Counted from the stretch's first letter, positions 44,746 to 53,784 are shown. The stretch: DNA of 64,000 nt from DASPKX01 sp035627835 (GCA_035627835.1 DASPKX010000094.1:40343-104342); one strand, 5' to 3'. Numbers and translations are program-made. Notes: a model not told the origin generated them from the letters alone.

Positions 44746-47529
44746 TCACCATCCCATCTGCACGGAAATTTTGCTCTCCTGCCCAGGCGTCAGCGGAGCC
44801 AGTATTTCCGTCCTTCCCCCTGATTGGCGGGTGGTCGCCTGGGCGCCTGTTACGCGCAGTTGGAGCTTTTTATTGAGAATGAAGACATTCGGTTCAGGCG
44901 AAGTGACATTGTCACTCACCCCGAGCCTCACGAACATTTGCGCGCCCGTTGGCCGGCCGGTGAAGATGTGCCGGATGAACAACGGATCCAGCTCGCCGGG
45001 CACCGGCTCAAAGAATTCCTCCACCAACATTCCGTTAACCGAATATCGGAAGGCCGGGCGCTGCTTCTCGTCTAACTTGTAACCGAGGAAGCGCGCATTG
45101 GCGGCATCCGCTTTCTCCGGCCACGCAGCTTGCGAATCGGGCAACATTGCGACACTCGGCCCATTTGGAAGCTTCAGGATGTTGTGCCCAAGAGGCCCTT
45201 CAAAACCTTCGCCCCGGCCAGTGCTGTGGCGCGAGCTGTCAATAAATGGCCCGTGCCAAAGCAGCGCGAGACGCAGGTTCTGCGCGTCGAATGCCAGGTT
45301 TACCTTCTCCGGATAACCAACACCAATCGCCCGCGTCCCGGCGCCTTCGATGAAGTGCCGGTAAATGACTGGATGCTCCGCCGCCACAATCTCCCGTTTG
45401 CCTTGAATCAGGCCATCGGGTGGAGATGCTTCCGTGCCTTCGGACAAGTACGCCCAAATGGCTGCAATCTGCGCGTCCGTGTTCCCGCCAAGGATCTCCT
45501 TGTTTGCGGCCTCACCGTTAGGCCAGAAAGTCGGCATCCGAGTGTTCGGGCGCAGCGATTGTGGATCAATCAGGTAGCGGTGAAACCAGTCGTATTTCAG
45601 GCGCTTGCTCATCTGGGTCAGGTCAACTGCGGGAATGCCGAGCGATTTGAAGGGGGCGAAAGTATGGCACGAGACGCAGCTTAAAGCGCCGGTCCCGACC
45701 AACTTCCGCCCGAGCTTCGCGTTATTCGCGCTCACCTGCGGCTCGGGCCGGGCATCGCTCGGCACGTCCGCCTGCTCAAACGATTGCGGCAAATGCCCCG
45801 CATTCCGCTCCCCGAACTGCGGCATCCGCGTGGCCATATAAGGCCGCGCCGCCCCGCCGTTTACGATCACTTCACGCGCCCACTCGGGCTTCAACTTGGC
45901 CCCCACCTTCGTCAAATGCGGCGGCACGCGCCCCTCGTCACCCAATTCCGCTTCCCCAAGCGTCACGAAATAATCCAACCGCGCGGCTGTCGGTCCCCCT
46001 TCCCCGTCGCGCGTATGGCACGCGTAACAATTCAGCGCGGCCAGCGTTCGCGTGACACGCGCGGCCGCTGCAAGTGGTTTCGCCAACTCCTCACGTTTCT
46101 CAAGCGCCTCCCGCAGCGCTTGCCTTTGGTCAGAGGAAAGCCGGTAATCGGCCGCCTTCGCGGCTGGGTTCTCTGCCAGGCACCCTCCGCTCACGTTCTG
46201 CAACGACGCCAGGCTCCGCGCGTTCGCATCATCGCGAACACCCGCGCCGATGTCGTGGCACGCAGCGCAACCCAGCGCAGTAAACAACTCCCGGCCCCTG
46301 CCTACCCGCTCCGGCTCCAGCGCAAACACACCGCTCTCCAATGGGCGCATTGGCCGGCCTTCATGGGAGAACATTGATGAGGGGATCGACTGCTTCTGTA
46401 TTCCTGGCCCGGCATATGAAACCCGCAGCTCAGATTCGCCCCCGCCCTGGTAGAACAGAATGGTTATCGGATGATCCCCAGCGGCCAGCTCAACCGTTCC
46501 ACTCTTTTCCTGCGCAGCGTGAAAGCCCCAATTGTTCACCACCATCTGCTCACCAATGAACAGACGGGATCCATCATCCGAATGAGTGTAGAAAGTGTAT
46601 CTGCCGGAACGCTCGATGCGAATGTAGCCGCTGAAGCGGATCGCAAAGTTCGATTCTCTCTTGGCAGGCTTTACAGACGGGATTTCCGTCGAGCCAGTCT
46701 CTTTGATCGGCAGCTTGTAAAAATCAGGATCCTCCGACACGCCTTCCTCAGAGTAGGCGTATGCCAATCCCGCGATCCGCTCGGGTTCGCCGCTCGGCGT
46801 GTTGCGTGATTGCTCGCGCAACAAATACATCGCAATGCCCACCGCTTCACTTTCGAACAGCTTCAACGATGGCATGCGGCCGGATGGCCGCGCCTTCAAG
46901 GGATCCAACAGGAAGGCGCTCAGGCTCTGAACGGTGTATTTGCGAGCAAGGTTTGGGAACGGGGCAGAGTTCGTAACCAAGAGTGTTGAAAGCCCCACGC
47001 CGCTCGGCAATGCGGGATTGAACTCACTCGCCGCAGATTGAGGGGCATGGCACGCGACACAGCCAACTTTATGATACAGAGCCTTTCCCTGCCGCGCTTT
47101 AAGCTCATCATACATGTGCCCGGGGCGCTCAGCCCCGCTTTTTAAGGAAGCAAGGAAGTGCGTTAGATCCTCCGCCGCCTCTGTGCGCTTTTCGGAGGGC
47201 AGCTGCCGGAGCATATCCGGCATGGTTGTTCCAGGTTTAGCCGTATGCGGATCCGCAATCCATTTGCGCAATTCCTGCACCGTAACGCGGTCACCGACTT
47301 CGGACAGGATCGGAGCTGTGCGTGGGTTCAGCCGCTCTGTGACACTGGCTTCGGCCTTGTGACAAGCCACGCAGTTTAACTCGCCCAGCAGCAACTCCCC
47401 GGCACGAATTCCCTTGGCCGTTTGCTCAACCGTCGGCCCGGTGATCGGAGCTGCGGCAGCCGTAAACGCCAGCAACGCCGCTATAAGAACTGGAATCGGT
47501 GTGAATCCAACGCGAGGCATCGGGATCAT
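44746..47529 (-). CDS. Five-haem cytochrome c with embedded PA14 domain
   Basis: A 927-residue exported protein. Signal peptide about 8-30. Five CxxCH motifs are visible: NCVACH, GCVACH, GCAACH, NCYACH and SCVSCH. Between the second and third lies a PA14 domain (about 280-385) with YIRIERSGRYTFYTHSDDGS and ITILFYQGGGESELRVSYAG. PA14 domains often bind carbohydrate. The last 250 residues are beta-rich with no haem motif. Upstream ATG choices at 47529 or 47520 both retain the signal. It precedes the sorbosone-dehydrogenase-like gene by one base, so both probably act together in periplasmic sugar or polyol oxidation. Confidence 0.85.
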   Translation of the reverse strand: MIPMPRVGFTPIPVLIAALLAFTAAAAPITGPTVEQTAKGIRAGELLLGELNCVACHKAEASVTERLNPRTAPILSEVGDRVTVQELRKWIADPHTAKPGTTMPDMLRQLPSEKRTEAAEDLTHFLASLKSGAERPGHMYDELKARQGKALYHKVGCVACHAPQSAASEFNPALPSGVGLSTLLVTNSAPFPNLARKYTVQSLSAFLLDPLKARPSGRMPSLKLFESEAVGIAMYLLREQSRNTPSGEPERIAGLAYAYSEEGVSEDPDFYKLPIKETGSTEIPSVKPAKRESNFAIRFSGYIRIERSGRYTFYTHSDDGSRLFIGEQMVVNNWGFHAAQEKSGTVELAAGDHPITILFYQGGGESELRVSYAGPGIQKQSIPSSMFSHEGRPMRPLESGVFALEPERVGRGRELFTALGCAACHDIGAGVRDDANARSLASLQNVSGGCLAENPAAKAADYRLSSDQRQALREALEKREELAKPLAAAARVTRTLAALNCYACHTRDGEGGPTAARLDYFVTLGEAELGDEGRVPPHLTKVGAKLKPEWAREVIVNGGAARPYMATRMPQFGERNAGHLPQSFEQADVPSDARPEPQVSANNAKLGRKLVGTGALSCVSCHTFAPFKSLGIPAVDLTQMSKRLKYDWFHRYLIDPQSLRPNTRMPTFWPNGEAANKEILGGNTDAQIAAIWAYLSEGTEASPPDGLIQGKREIVAAEHPVIYRHFIEGAGTRAIGVGYPEKVNLAFDAQNLRLALLWHGPFIDSSRHSTGRGEGFEGPLGHNILKLPNGPSVAMLPDSQAAWPEKADAANARFLGYKLDEKQRPAFRYSVNGMLVEEFFEPVPGELDPLFIRHIFTGRPTGAQMFVRLGVSDNVTSPEPNVFILNKKLQLRVTGAQATTRQSGGRTEILAPLTPGQESKISVQMGW

Positions 47530-47570
47530 TGTTTGTGCTTTGCCCACGAGTGTCAACGCAGGGCCTGGAA

Positions 47571-47601
47571 GCAAAAAAGCCCGCGTCCGAAGACGCGGGC
47601 T
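47571..47601 (-). terminator. Rho-independent terminator of the lipoprotein gene
   Basis: On the minus strand AGCCCGCGTC (47601-47592) and GACGCGGGCT (47587-47578) form a ten-base stem with a TTCG tetraloop, followed by a T-run. It sits 26 bases past the lipoprotein stop. Confidence 0.9.
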
Positions 47602-47626
47602 CGTGAAACCTATTTCCTAAGCGAGC

Positions 47627-48481
47627 TTACTGGGCAAATGACCAGTTGCCGGAGAGGTTATGCTGCGTCCCTTCGTAGGTCGCATTCCCCGTGAAGGTGC
47701 CGCCGTTGTCGCTGGTGCGAGTCAGGATCAGCGTTGCCGTGTCATTAGCCGCAGCCGTTGGGGTGTTGTAATCCAGGTTCACAGTCACAGCTGATGTTCC
47801 AGAGGCTTGTTCGGTGTAAGTGCCGCCAGCGCCTGGTTGGAAGTCAGAGGTGAATGTGCCGCCCTGTTGAAAGCCGAACAACTCCTGGCCACCACCATTG
47901 TACTGAACCTGCACGTTCCGACCCACTACAGTCAGCTGCGTTGGGTTCTGGTTCGTGTTGGTGGGCTGGTTCGTGTTCGGGTTGTTAGTGGGCTGGTTTG
48001 TTGGATTCTGGTTATTGTTATCACCAGGATTGGTTGTGCCGAAGCTGCCAGATTCAGTGGTGCTCTGGCCCCCGCCAGCAGGCGTGCGGGTCAACTGATA
48101 GGTGCCCGAGTTCCCGCTCTGGAAGTTCAGCACCACCACCGATTGCTCACCAGCGTTCGGCGAGGTCTGGCTCAGGCTCAGCGTCGCTTGGTTCTGGTTG
48201 TTGCTGCTGACATTATAGCTGTAAGTTCCGGACTCAGCTGTGGCTCCCTCGGACTGAATCGTGTAGGTGTTGCCGCTTGGCGAGAACACGATCGAACGCG
48301 TTGCTGCGCCAGCAGGTGTGAAGAAGAAAGTCTGGTTTTGAACGCTGCCAGGCGCGTTGCCCTGTGGCGTCTGTGTTCCGCCGCCATTATCTGGCTCATC
48401 GTCATCGCTGCCGCAGCCCGTCATGGCTGCGCCAACTGCAAGGATGGCCATGATTGCGAGTAATTCACGTAGTTTTTTCAT
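47627..48481 (-). CDS. Lipoprotein with two related beta domains and an N/P/T/Q linker
   Basis: A 284-residue lipoprotein (lipobox MTGC near residue 23). Domain 1 (about 45-150) has TFFFTPAGAATRSIVFSPSG, SGTYSYNVSS, ATLSLSQTSP and GTYQLTRTPAGGG. Domain 2 (about 185-284) has GGTYTEQASGTSAVTVNLDY, TATLILTRTSDNGGTF and ends GNWSFAQ. The two share the pattern of strand pairs, so a duplication is likely. Between them is a 35-residue linker of N, P, T and Q. The family is not recognised; it is probably anchored to the outer membrane. It has its own terminator. Confidence 0.75.
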   Translation of the reverse strand: MKKLRELLAIMAILAVGAAMTGCGSDDDEPDNGGGTQTPQGNAPGSVQNQTFFFTPAGAATRSIVFSPSGNTYTIQSEGATAESGTYSYNVSSNNQNQATLSLSQTSPNAGEQSVVVLNFQSGNSGTYQLTRTPAGGGQSTTESGSFGTTNPGDNNNQNPTNQPTNNPNTNQPTNTNQNPTQLTVVGRNVQVQYNGGGQELFGFQQGGTFTSDFQPGAGGTYTEQASGTSAVTVNLDYNTPTAAANDTATLILTRTSDNGGTFTGNATYEGTQHNLSGNWSFAQ

Positions 48482-48718
48482 TGGTTTTTCCGACTTGTTT
48501 TTTTGTTATCGAGTTGACTGTTCCTTGGAGTTCAATCCACTTGGGCTGCATCAAAACAAACGAGCTCTAGCGCAACAATAGGGAGGTATTCTGAATTTCA
48601 GACGCGGAGCATTTCCCACCTCCACCCTCGGGGAGACCCTGAGACGTTTTTGAGAGTAGAACGTGAGGGTTTGCCAACCCCCGATTCATCCCCTTTGCCA
48701 CCCTTGACCCCATTTGTT

Positions 48719-49123
48719 TTAACCCTTTTCCCGCCCAAATCGTGCCTGTTTCCAGATAGGCACAACGTTCTTCATCTCTTCTATCAGGTGTTGGCACGCT
48801 TGAAAAGCCTCCCCCCGATGTGGGCTTATGACTTCCACCCAGAGAGACGGCTCGTTCGCCGCCACAAAACCGAGGCGATGCACCAGGCGAATTGAAGAAA
48901 TAGGCCAACGCTCCCCCACTTGGTCGAAGATCCGGTTGAAGTGGTGGTAAGCCATTTCTGGAAAGGCCTCGTACTCCAACCCCTCAATACCCTCGCCTTT
49001 TTCCAAATCACGCACATACCCGAGAAAGGTCACCACCGCGCCCTGGTTCCGCTCGATCTGGCGCCCAGCATTCAGTGCGCTCTCGTTGATCGGCTCCGCA
49101 GTGAGGAGGATTTCGCGCCGCAT
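48719..49123 (-). CDS. moaE: Molybdopterin synthase catalytic subunit
   Basis: A 134-residue MoaE, which with MoaD sulfurates precursor Z to molybdopterin. Signature text: GAVVTFLGYVRD, LEYEAFPEMA, IRLVHRLGFV and SPHRGEAFQACQHLIEEMKN with VPIWKQ (catalytic lysines). It is slightly short of the usual 150. It starts 11 bases after the ffh stop on the same strand, so the two are probably co-transcribed. No moaD is adjacent. Confidence 0.9.
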   Translation of the reverse strand: MRREILLTAEPINESALNAGRQIERNQGAVVTFLGYVRDLEKGEGIEGLEYEAFPEMAYHHFNRIFDQVGERWPISSIRLVHRLGFVAANEPSLWVEVISPHRGEAFQACQHLIEEMKNVVPIWKQARFGREKG

Positions 49124-49134
49124 GTGCGGGATTG

Positions 49135-50505
49135 TTAACGCCGGGGCATTCCAGGCATGCCGGGCATGCCAGGCAAAGCTCCTGCCGCCCCACCCATCTT
49201 GCCCATCATCTTCTGGAACTTGCCCATCTTCTTCATCATCTGCTGCATCTGCGCAAAGCGATTAAGAAGGTTGTTCAACTCCGCCACCGTCACCCCGCTG
49301 CCCTTGGCGATCCGCTGCCGACGCCGCGCGTTCAGGATGTTCGGGTTGCGGCGCTCCTGAGGAGTCATCGCGCAAATCATCCCTTCCATCCGGCGGAATT
49401 CTTTTTCGCTCTTGCTCAAGTCCGCTTCCTTAAGAGCCTCCGCGCCGCCGGGAAGCATCCCGATGAGCTTGTCCAATGGCCCGAGCTTTTTCATGGCCCG
49501 GAGTTGATCGAGGAAATCTTCCAGCGTGAAGTGCCCTTTCCGCATCTTCTCTTCCATGCGCTTGGCATCTTCTTCGTCCACCGCCTCGGCGGCTTTCTCG
49601 ACGAGGGTCACCACGTCACCCATGCCGAGAATGCGCGAAGCCATGCGTTCTGGATGGAAGGCCTCAAAATCCTCCGTCTTCTCACCCACACCCGCGAACT
49701 TGATCGGCTTGCCCGTCACCGATTTGAAGCTCAACGCCGCCCCGCCGCGGGCGTCACCGTCCAACTTCGTCAGGATGGCTCCTGTAATATTAAGAGCCTT
49801 GTCGAAATGCGTCGCGACATTCACCGCTTCCTGGCCGGTGGCGGCGTCCAGCACCAGCAGAGTCTCGTTCGGCTTAACAAAATCCCGAAGGCGGATGATC
49901 TCCTTGATCAGCTCCTCATCGATCTGCAGCCGTCCTGCCGTGTCGAAGATCAACGTGTTGCACTTATTCGCTGCGGCATAGCTGAAGGCCTCGCGCGCAA
50001 TCGCAATCACATCCTTCTCGCCGCGTTTCACATAAACCGGAACCTTCAACTGCTTGCCCAAAGTCTCCAACTGGTCCATCGCCGCTGGACGATAAACGTC
50101 GCAAGCCACCAACAAGGGGGCGCGCTGCTGCTTCGCCAGGAGCCGCGCGAGCTTTGCGCTCGAAGTCGTTTTGCCTGAGCCATGCAAGCCGCACATCAGG
50201 ATGCTCGCCTGCGCGGGAGGAAGCTGAAGGCTCGCGTTTTCCGAGCCCAGCAGCGTCACCAACTCGTCATAGATAATCTTAACGATCTGCTGCCCGGGCT
50301 GGACACTCAGCAAAACATCCGAGCCCAGCGACTTCTGCTTGATCTGTTCAATGAAATCACGAGCTACCTTGAAATTGACGTCAGCATCCAGCAGCGCGAG
50401 ACGAACTTCACGCAGCGATTCGGAGATGTTTTCCTCTGAGATTTTCCCCATCCCCCGCAGGTTTTTGAACGCCTCCTGGAGCTTGGTGGACAACGCATCG
50501 AACAT
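49135..50505 (-). CDS. ffh: Signal recognition particle protein
   Basis: A 456-residue SRP54 homologue that binds 4.5S RNA and signal sequences and brings nascent chains to FtsY. The N domain is followed by the G domain with P-loop GLHGSGKTTSSAKLA (His where Gln is usual), DTAGRLQIDEELIKEI, TKLDGDARGGAALS and GVGEKTEDFEAFHPERMASR. The methionine-rich M domain ends with LPGMPGMPGMPRR. Length and motifs are standard. Confidence 0.95.
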   Translation of the reverse strand: MFDALSTKLQEAFKNLRGMGKISEENISESLREVRLALLDADVNFKVARDFIEQIKQKSLGSDVLLSVQPGQQIVKIIYDELVTLLGSENASLQLPPAQASILMCGLHGSGKTTSSAKLARLLAKQQRAPLLVACDVYRPAAMDQLETLGKQLKVPVYVKRGEKDVIAIAREAFSYAAANKCNTLIFDTAGRLQIDEELIKEIIRLRDFVKPNETLLVLDAATGQEAVNVATHFDKALNITGAILTKLDGDARGGAALSFKSVTGKPIKFAGVGEKTEDFEAFHPERMASRILGMGDVVTLVEKAAEAVDEEDAKRMEEKMRKGHFTLEDFLDQLRAMKKLGPLDKLIGMLPGGAEALKEADLSKSEKEFRRMEGMICAMTPQERRNPNILNARRRQRIAKGSGVTVAELNNLLNRFAQMQQMMKKMGKFQKMMGKMGGAAGALPGMPGMPGMPRR

Positions 50506-50719
50506 GCCTGCACCGTAGATGATGGGTTCCCCAAAGACAAGCGAAGCAGCGCCGCCGCCCCAAGTCCGAAGCCGCTAATATAATCCCGTTGACATACAAC
50601 GCGCGTGTGGTTACACGTCATCTATAATTATTAGGCTTGGAATCGGCGGTCCTCTCCACTTGGCGCTGACGACTCGCATGGTGGGCTTGGTCCCCCTCCC
50701 TGCGCTCGCACCTGTCGGT

Positions 50720-50774
50720 TATTCCCGCGTACCCCCGGTTATTCCCACCTATTCTCGCCTAAAACCGGCTATTC
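50720..50774. repeat. Helically phased TATTC-core repeats
   Basis: TATTC begins at 50720, 50740, 50750 and 50770, i.e. spacings of 20, 10 and 20 bases, one face of the helix. The first two copies share CGGTTATTCCC. They lie about 45-95 bases upstream of the putative promoter of the coiled-coil gene, like an activator array. Confidence 0.5.
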
Positions 50775-50813
50775 CGGCCTTTCGACAAACTTTTTTCACG
50801 GCTCCCAAATGCT

Positions 50814-50841
50814 TTGACAGACCCGAACCCTTTTCTAATGT
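50814..50841 (+). promoter_or_regulatory. Candidate sigma-70-type promoter of the coiled-coil gene
   Basis: TTGACA at 50814-50819 is a perfect -35 hexamer. A 16-base spacer leads to TAATGT (50836-50841), a weak -10. It ends 27 bases before ATG 50869. Support is mainly the -35 and the position. Confidence 0.4.
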
Positions 50842-50868
50842 GGTAATTGGAAGTTATTGCTCCCGCTT

Positions 50869-53748
50869 ATGCACCTGATGCGAACCCTGAAGCCCATCAT
50901 CACTGTTGTTTTGGCCTGCCAACTTTCCCTTGGGCCGATCATCGCGCAGGCGCCCGGCTTCGGCGGCGGCAACCAGCCCGGCACCCAAAGCCAGGTCACC
51001 GGCAGCACCGTCCGTAACGTCCGCGTCACCAGCCAGAGTGAGGACGGCGCGGAGGTCGTGCTCACCATGGACTACACGTACGACGGTTTGGGCGGCCAGA
51101 CGGCGCTTCTCGTGCCGCAGTTCGACAAGCGTGACCAAAAAGGGGTCTCAGCGTGGTTCGGCTCCGATCCTGTCACCATCAGCCGCGGCAAAGGAATCGT
51201 TTCCCTTAAAGCCCGCTTCTTCAATGATGAGCCAGGCGTCCCCGCCGAAATCACTACGGATCGCATCTACATGCTGATCCTCAACCCGACCCGAAGCCAG
51301 CTCCTCACGCGCATTCCTGTCCTCCGCACCATCAAGTGGGGCAATGCTGCCGGCCCTGTGAGGGTCACCGCGCTGCCTCCCGCCAGCGCGGGCGGAAGCG
51401 AGCAACAAAAAGCAAAAGCCGCCCAGGCTCTTGCGGACGCGGCCGAGCGCGACCGCGCTCGCTTGCAAGCCGAGGCCGAAGCGGCCACGCGCAAAGAAGC
51501 CGCTGAGAAAGCAAAAGCCGAATTGGCTCAGAAGGAAGCTGAGCGCCTGGAAGCCCAGCAACGCGCCGCCCGCATCGAGCAGGAGCGCCAGGTCGCCGAG
51601 GCCAAACGTCTTGAGGAAGAATCTCGCCGCCAGGAGGAACAGAAGCGTCTCGCTGCGGAACAGACACGCCTGGCTGAAGAAAAGCGCCAGGCCGAAGCCC
51701 GCGCCCTGGCCGAAGGTAAGACGCGTGAGGAAGCCCGCCTGAAAGCCGAAACCGAGGCAAAGGCCCGTGCGGAGGCCGAGGCTCGCGCGCAGCGCGAAGC
51801 GGAGGAGCGCGCAGTCGTCCAAAAGAAAGCGGAGGAGGAAGCCCGCCGCGTTGAGGAGCAGCGAAAGGTTGCCGAAGCCGAACGCATCGAGGAGGAGCGC
51901 AAACGCGCCGAGGAGCAGGCCCGCGTTCTGGCGGAACAAAAGCGAGTCGCGGAGGAAAAGCGCCTCGCGGAGCAGAAAGCGCTCCGTGAAGCGGAAGAAC
52001 GCAAGGTTGCTCAAGCCAAAGCTGAAGCGGAAGCGAAGGCGCGCGCGGAAGCCGAAGCCAAAGCCTTGGCAGAAGCCCAGCAGCGCGCCATCGCGCAGCA
52101 GAAAGCCGAAGCGGAAGCCAAGCGCCTCGCGGAGCAAAAACGCCTGGCGGAGGAAGCCGCCCAGCGCGCCAGGGAGCAACAGGAAAAGGAGCGTCTGGCT
52201 GCTGAAGCCCGCGCCAAGGAAGCGGAGCGCCTCCGCGCTGAGGCAGAGCAAAAGCGTCTCGCCCGTGAAAAGGCTTTAGCCGAAGCCAAAGCAAAACAGG
52301 AAGCCGAAGAGCGGCGCATAGCCCAGGCGAAAGCAGAGGCCGAGGCAAAGGCCCGAGCCGAAGCCGAAGCAAAGGCTCGCAAGGAAGCTGAGGACCGCGC
52401 CATTGCTCAAAAACGCGCTGAGGAGGAGGCCAAACGCATTGATCACGAGCGCAAGCTCGCCCAAGCGAAACGCCAGGAGGAGGCCCGCGCGCGCGAGGAG
52501 GCGCAACGAAAGCTCGCCGCTGAGCAAGCGCGCTTGGCGGAAGAAAAACGCCTTGCCGAGGTCCGGGCCGCCAAAGAAGCCGAGGAGCGCAAGCTGGCGC
52601 AAGCGAAGGCTGAAGCCGAGGAGCGCGCGCGCGTTGAAGCAGAGGCGAAAGCCAAAGCGGAAGCAGAAGCCCGCGAGGTTGCGCGCCTAAAAGCTGAAGC
52701 CGAGGCAAAGCGCATCGAAGATCAGCGCCTCCTCGCGGAAGCGAAGCGGAAACAGGAGGAGGAAAAGCGTCTCGCCGAAATCAAGAAAGCTCAGGAGGAG
52801 CAGGAGCGCCTCGCGGCTCAAAAACGGGAGTTGGAAGCCCAGGCGAAAGCAGCGGAGGAAAAGCGCCTGCTCGCCGAGGCCAAAGCAAAAGCTGAGGCGG
52901 AGGCAAAGGCCAAAGCAGAAGCCGAGGCCCAAAAGCTCGCAGCCCAGGCCAAACCGCAGCAGCCAATTCTTCTCGCGTCCGCGGCCAAAGACATTTCGCT
53001 CGACCTCGCCGCAGGGCTCAATAGCCGCATTAGCAACGTGGACGTCGTGAACCGCAGTCTGGATCGCAGCTCCATGACGATCGGCGTCGAATACGAATAC
53101 AAGGACAACCTGGCCAAGCCCTTCATCGGCGTGGACATCACGCGCGAGGCTAGTCCAGGAGTCGCTGGATATTTCCAGAGCGCTCCCGTCGAGATTCCCA
53201 AGTCGCGCCGCAGCTTCATGCTCTTCCCCGTCAAGTTTCAGCCCCCATCCTCCCTGGGCAACGAGGCCTCCGCGTTTTCAACGGACAAAATCCTCGTCTT
53301 CTTGATGGATCAAGCGGACGGGAAACGCTTCAACATATCTTTGAACACCATGCTCCTCATGTGGCGCGCCCAGGGAGCCGCCGCGGCCGCCGTCGGGCAA
53401 GCCCTCGCCAGCGGGAACACCATCGAGTTCGAGGATTTCAAACAAGTCGATCCGCATAACGCCACTGCAACCGTGCGTTACAACACCGCCGTCGGCGGCG
53501 CCGTTCGTGTGCGTGTCTTCGATAGCGCCAACCCAGGCAGCGCAGAATGGTTCACCCTTGAGGAAGTCGATGTGAAGCCCGGCCGCGGCGTTCAGCCATT
53601 GGCCATCAAAGTTGAGCCCGAATCCGCGGCCCCGGCCGCAGCCTTCAAAGTGAACACCGTTGTGGTGGAGTTAGTGGATGCCAAAGGCAAAGTCCTCTCG
53701 ACGGCGACGAGAACCTCTTCCATGAACTGGCAGAAGCCAACGCAGTAA
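50869..53748 (+). CDS. Exported giant charged-helix protein flanked by three related beta domains
   Basis: A 959-residue protein that I do not recognise as a whole. A signal peptide (about 1-26) precedes beta-domain 1 (about 45-165: VRNVRVTSQSEDGAEVVLTM, SDPVTISRGKGIVSLKARFF). Then come about 515 residues (about 178-694) of nearly uninterrupted Ala/Glu/Lys/Arg/Gln helix, with text like KAEAEAKARAEAEAKALAEA, as in TolA. Two more domains follow: domain 2 (about 718-840, SMTIGVEYEYKDNLAKPFIG, SAPVEIPKSRRSFMLF) and domain 3 (about 855-955, TATVRYNTAVGGAVRVRVFD, EEVDVKPGRGVQPLAIKVE). All three share the same strand order. ATG 50869 or 50878 is the start. A single straight helix of this length could span some 75 nm, more than a periplasm. 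It is probably anchored by its end domains. Confidence 0.75.
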   Translation: MHLMRTLKPIITVVLACQLSLGPIIAQAPGFGGGNQPGTQSQVTGSTVRNVRVTSQSEDGAEVVLTMDYTYDGLGGQTALLVPQFDKRDQKGVSAWFGSDPVTISRGKGIVSLKARFFNDEPGVPAEITTDRIYMLILNPTRSQLLTRIPVLRTIKWGNAAGPVRVTALPPASAGGSEQQKAKAAQALADAAERDRARLQAEAEAATRKEAAEKAKAELAQKEAERLEAQQRAARIEQERQVAEAKRLEEESRRQEEQKRLAAEQTRLAEEKRQAEARALAEGKTREEARLKAETEAKARAEAEARAQREAEERAVVQKKAEEEARRVEEQRKVAEAERIEEERKRAEEQARVLAEQKRVAEEKRLAEQKALREAEERKVAQAKAEAEAKARAEAEAKALAEAQQRAIAQQKAEAEAKRLAEQKRLAEEAAQRAREQQEKERLAAEARAKEAERLRAEAEQKRLAREKALAEAKAKQEAEERRIAQAKAEAEAKARAEAEAKARKEAEDRAIAQKRAEEEAKRIDHERKLAQAKRQEEARAREEAQRKLAAEQARLAEEKRLAEVRAAKEAEERKLAQAKAEAEERARVEAEAKAKAEAEAREVARLKAEAEAKRIEDQRLLAEAKRKQEEEKRLAEIKKAQEEQERLAAQKRELEAQAKAAEEKRLLAEAKAKAEAEAKAKAEAEAQKLAAQAKPQQPILLASAAKDISLDLAAGLNSRISNVDVVNRSLDRSSMTIGVEYEYKDNLAKPFIGVDITREASPGVAGYFQSAPVEIPKSRRSFMLFPVKFQPPSSLGNEASAFSTDKILVFLMDQADGKRFNISLNTMLLMWRAQGAAAAAVGQALASGNTIEFEDFKQVDPHNATATVRYNTAVGGAVRVRVFDSANPGSAEWFTLEEVDVKPGRGVQPLAIKVEPESAAPAAAFKVNTVVVELVDAKGKVLSTATRTSSMNWQKPTQ

Positions 53749-53762
53749 GGGATCCTTGGGAG

Positions 53763-53781
53763 GCCCGGTCACCAACCGGGC
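53763..53781. repeat. REP-like hairpin (GCCCGGT family)
   Basis: GCCCGGT (53763-53769), five-base loop, ACCGGGC (53775-53781), placed four bases before the stop of a minus-strand small gene. It matches the hairpin at 28126, which is also preceded by AGGCCCGGT-type sequence. Confidence 0.65.
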
Positions 53782-53784
53782 GTC

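Larger units (their letters stand above)
50506..50868. other. Divergent intergenic region between ffh and the coiled-coil gene
   Basis: 363 bases without a gene. An AT-rich patch at 50576-50632 probably carries the ffh promoter on the minus strand. The plus-strand side holds helically phased TATTC repeats (50720-50774) and a good -35 box at 50814. No RNA gene was recognised. Confidence 0.6.

Noticed and set aside
48567..48908. Minus-strand frame of 113 codons overlapping moaE's end
   Set aside because: It overlaps moaE in another frame and has unstructured Gly/Ser-rich composition.
50589..50628. Perfect TTGACA and perfect TATAAT on the plus strand
   Set aside because: The spacer is 28 bases, far too long for one promoter, and the distance to the gene is over 200 bases.
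51365..52708. Long minus-strand open frame of 447 codons across the coiled-coil gene
   Set aside because: It is the antisense of low-complexity Ala/Glu/Lys/Arg codons; the product is Pro/Arg/Leu-rich with no signal or motif.
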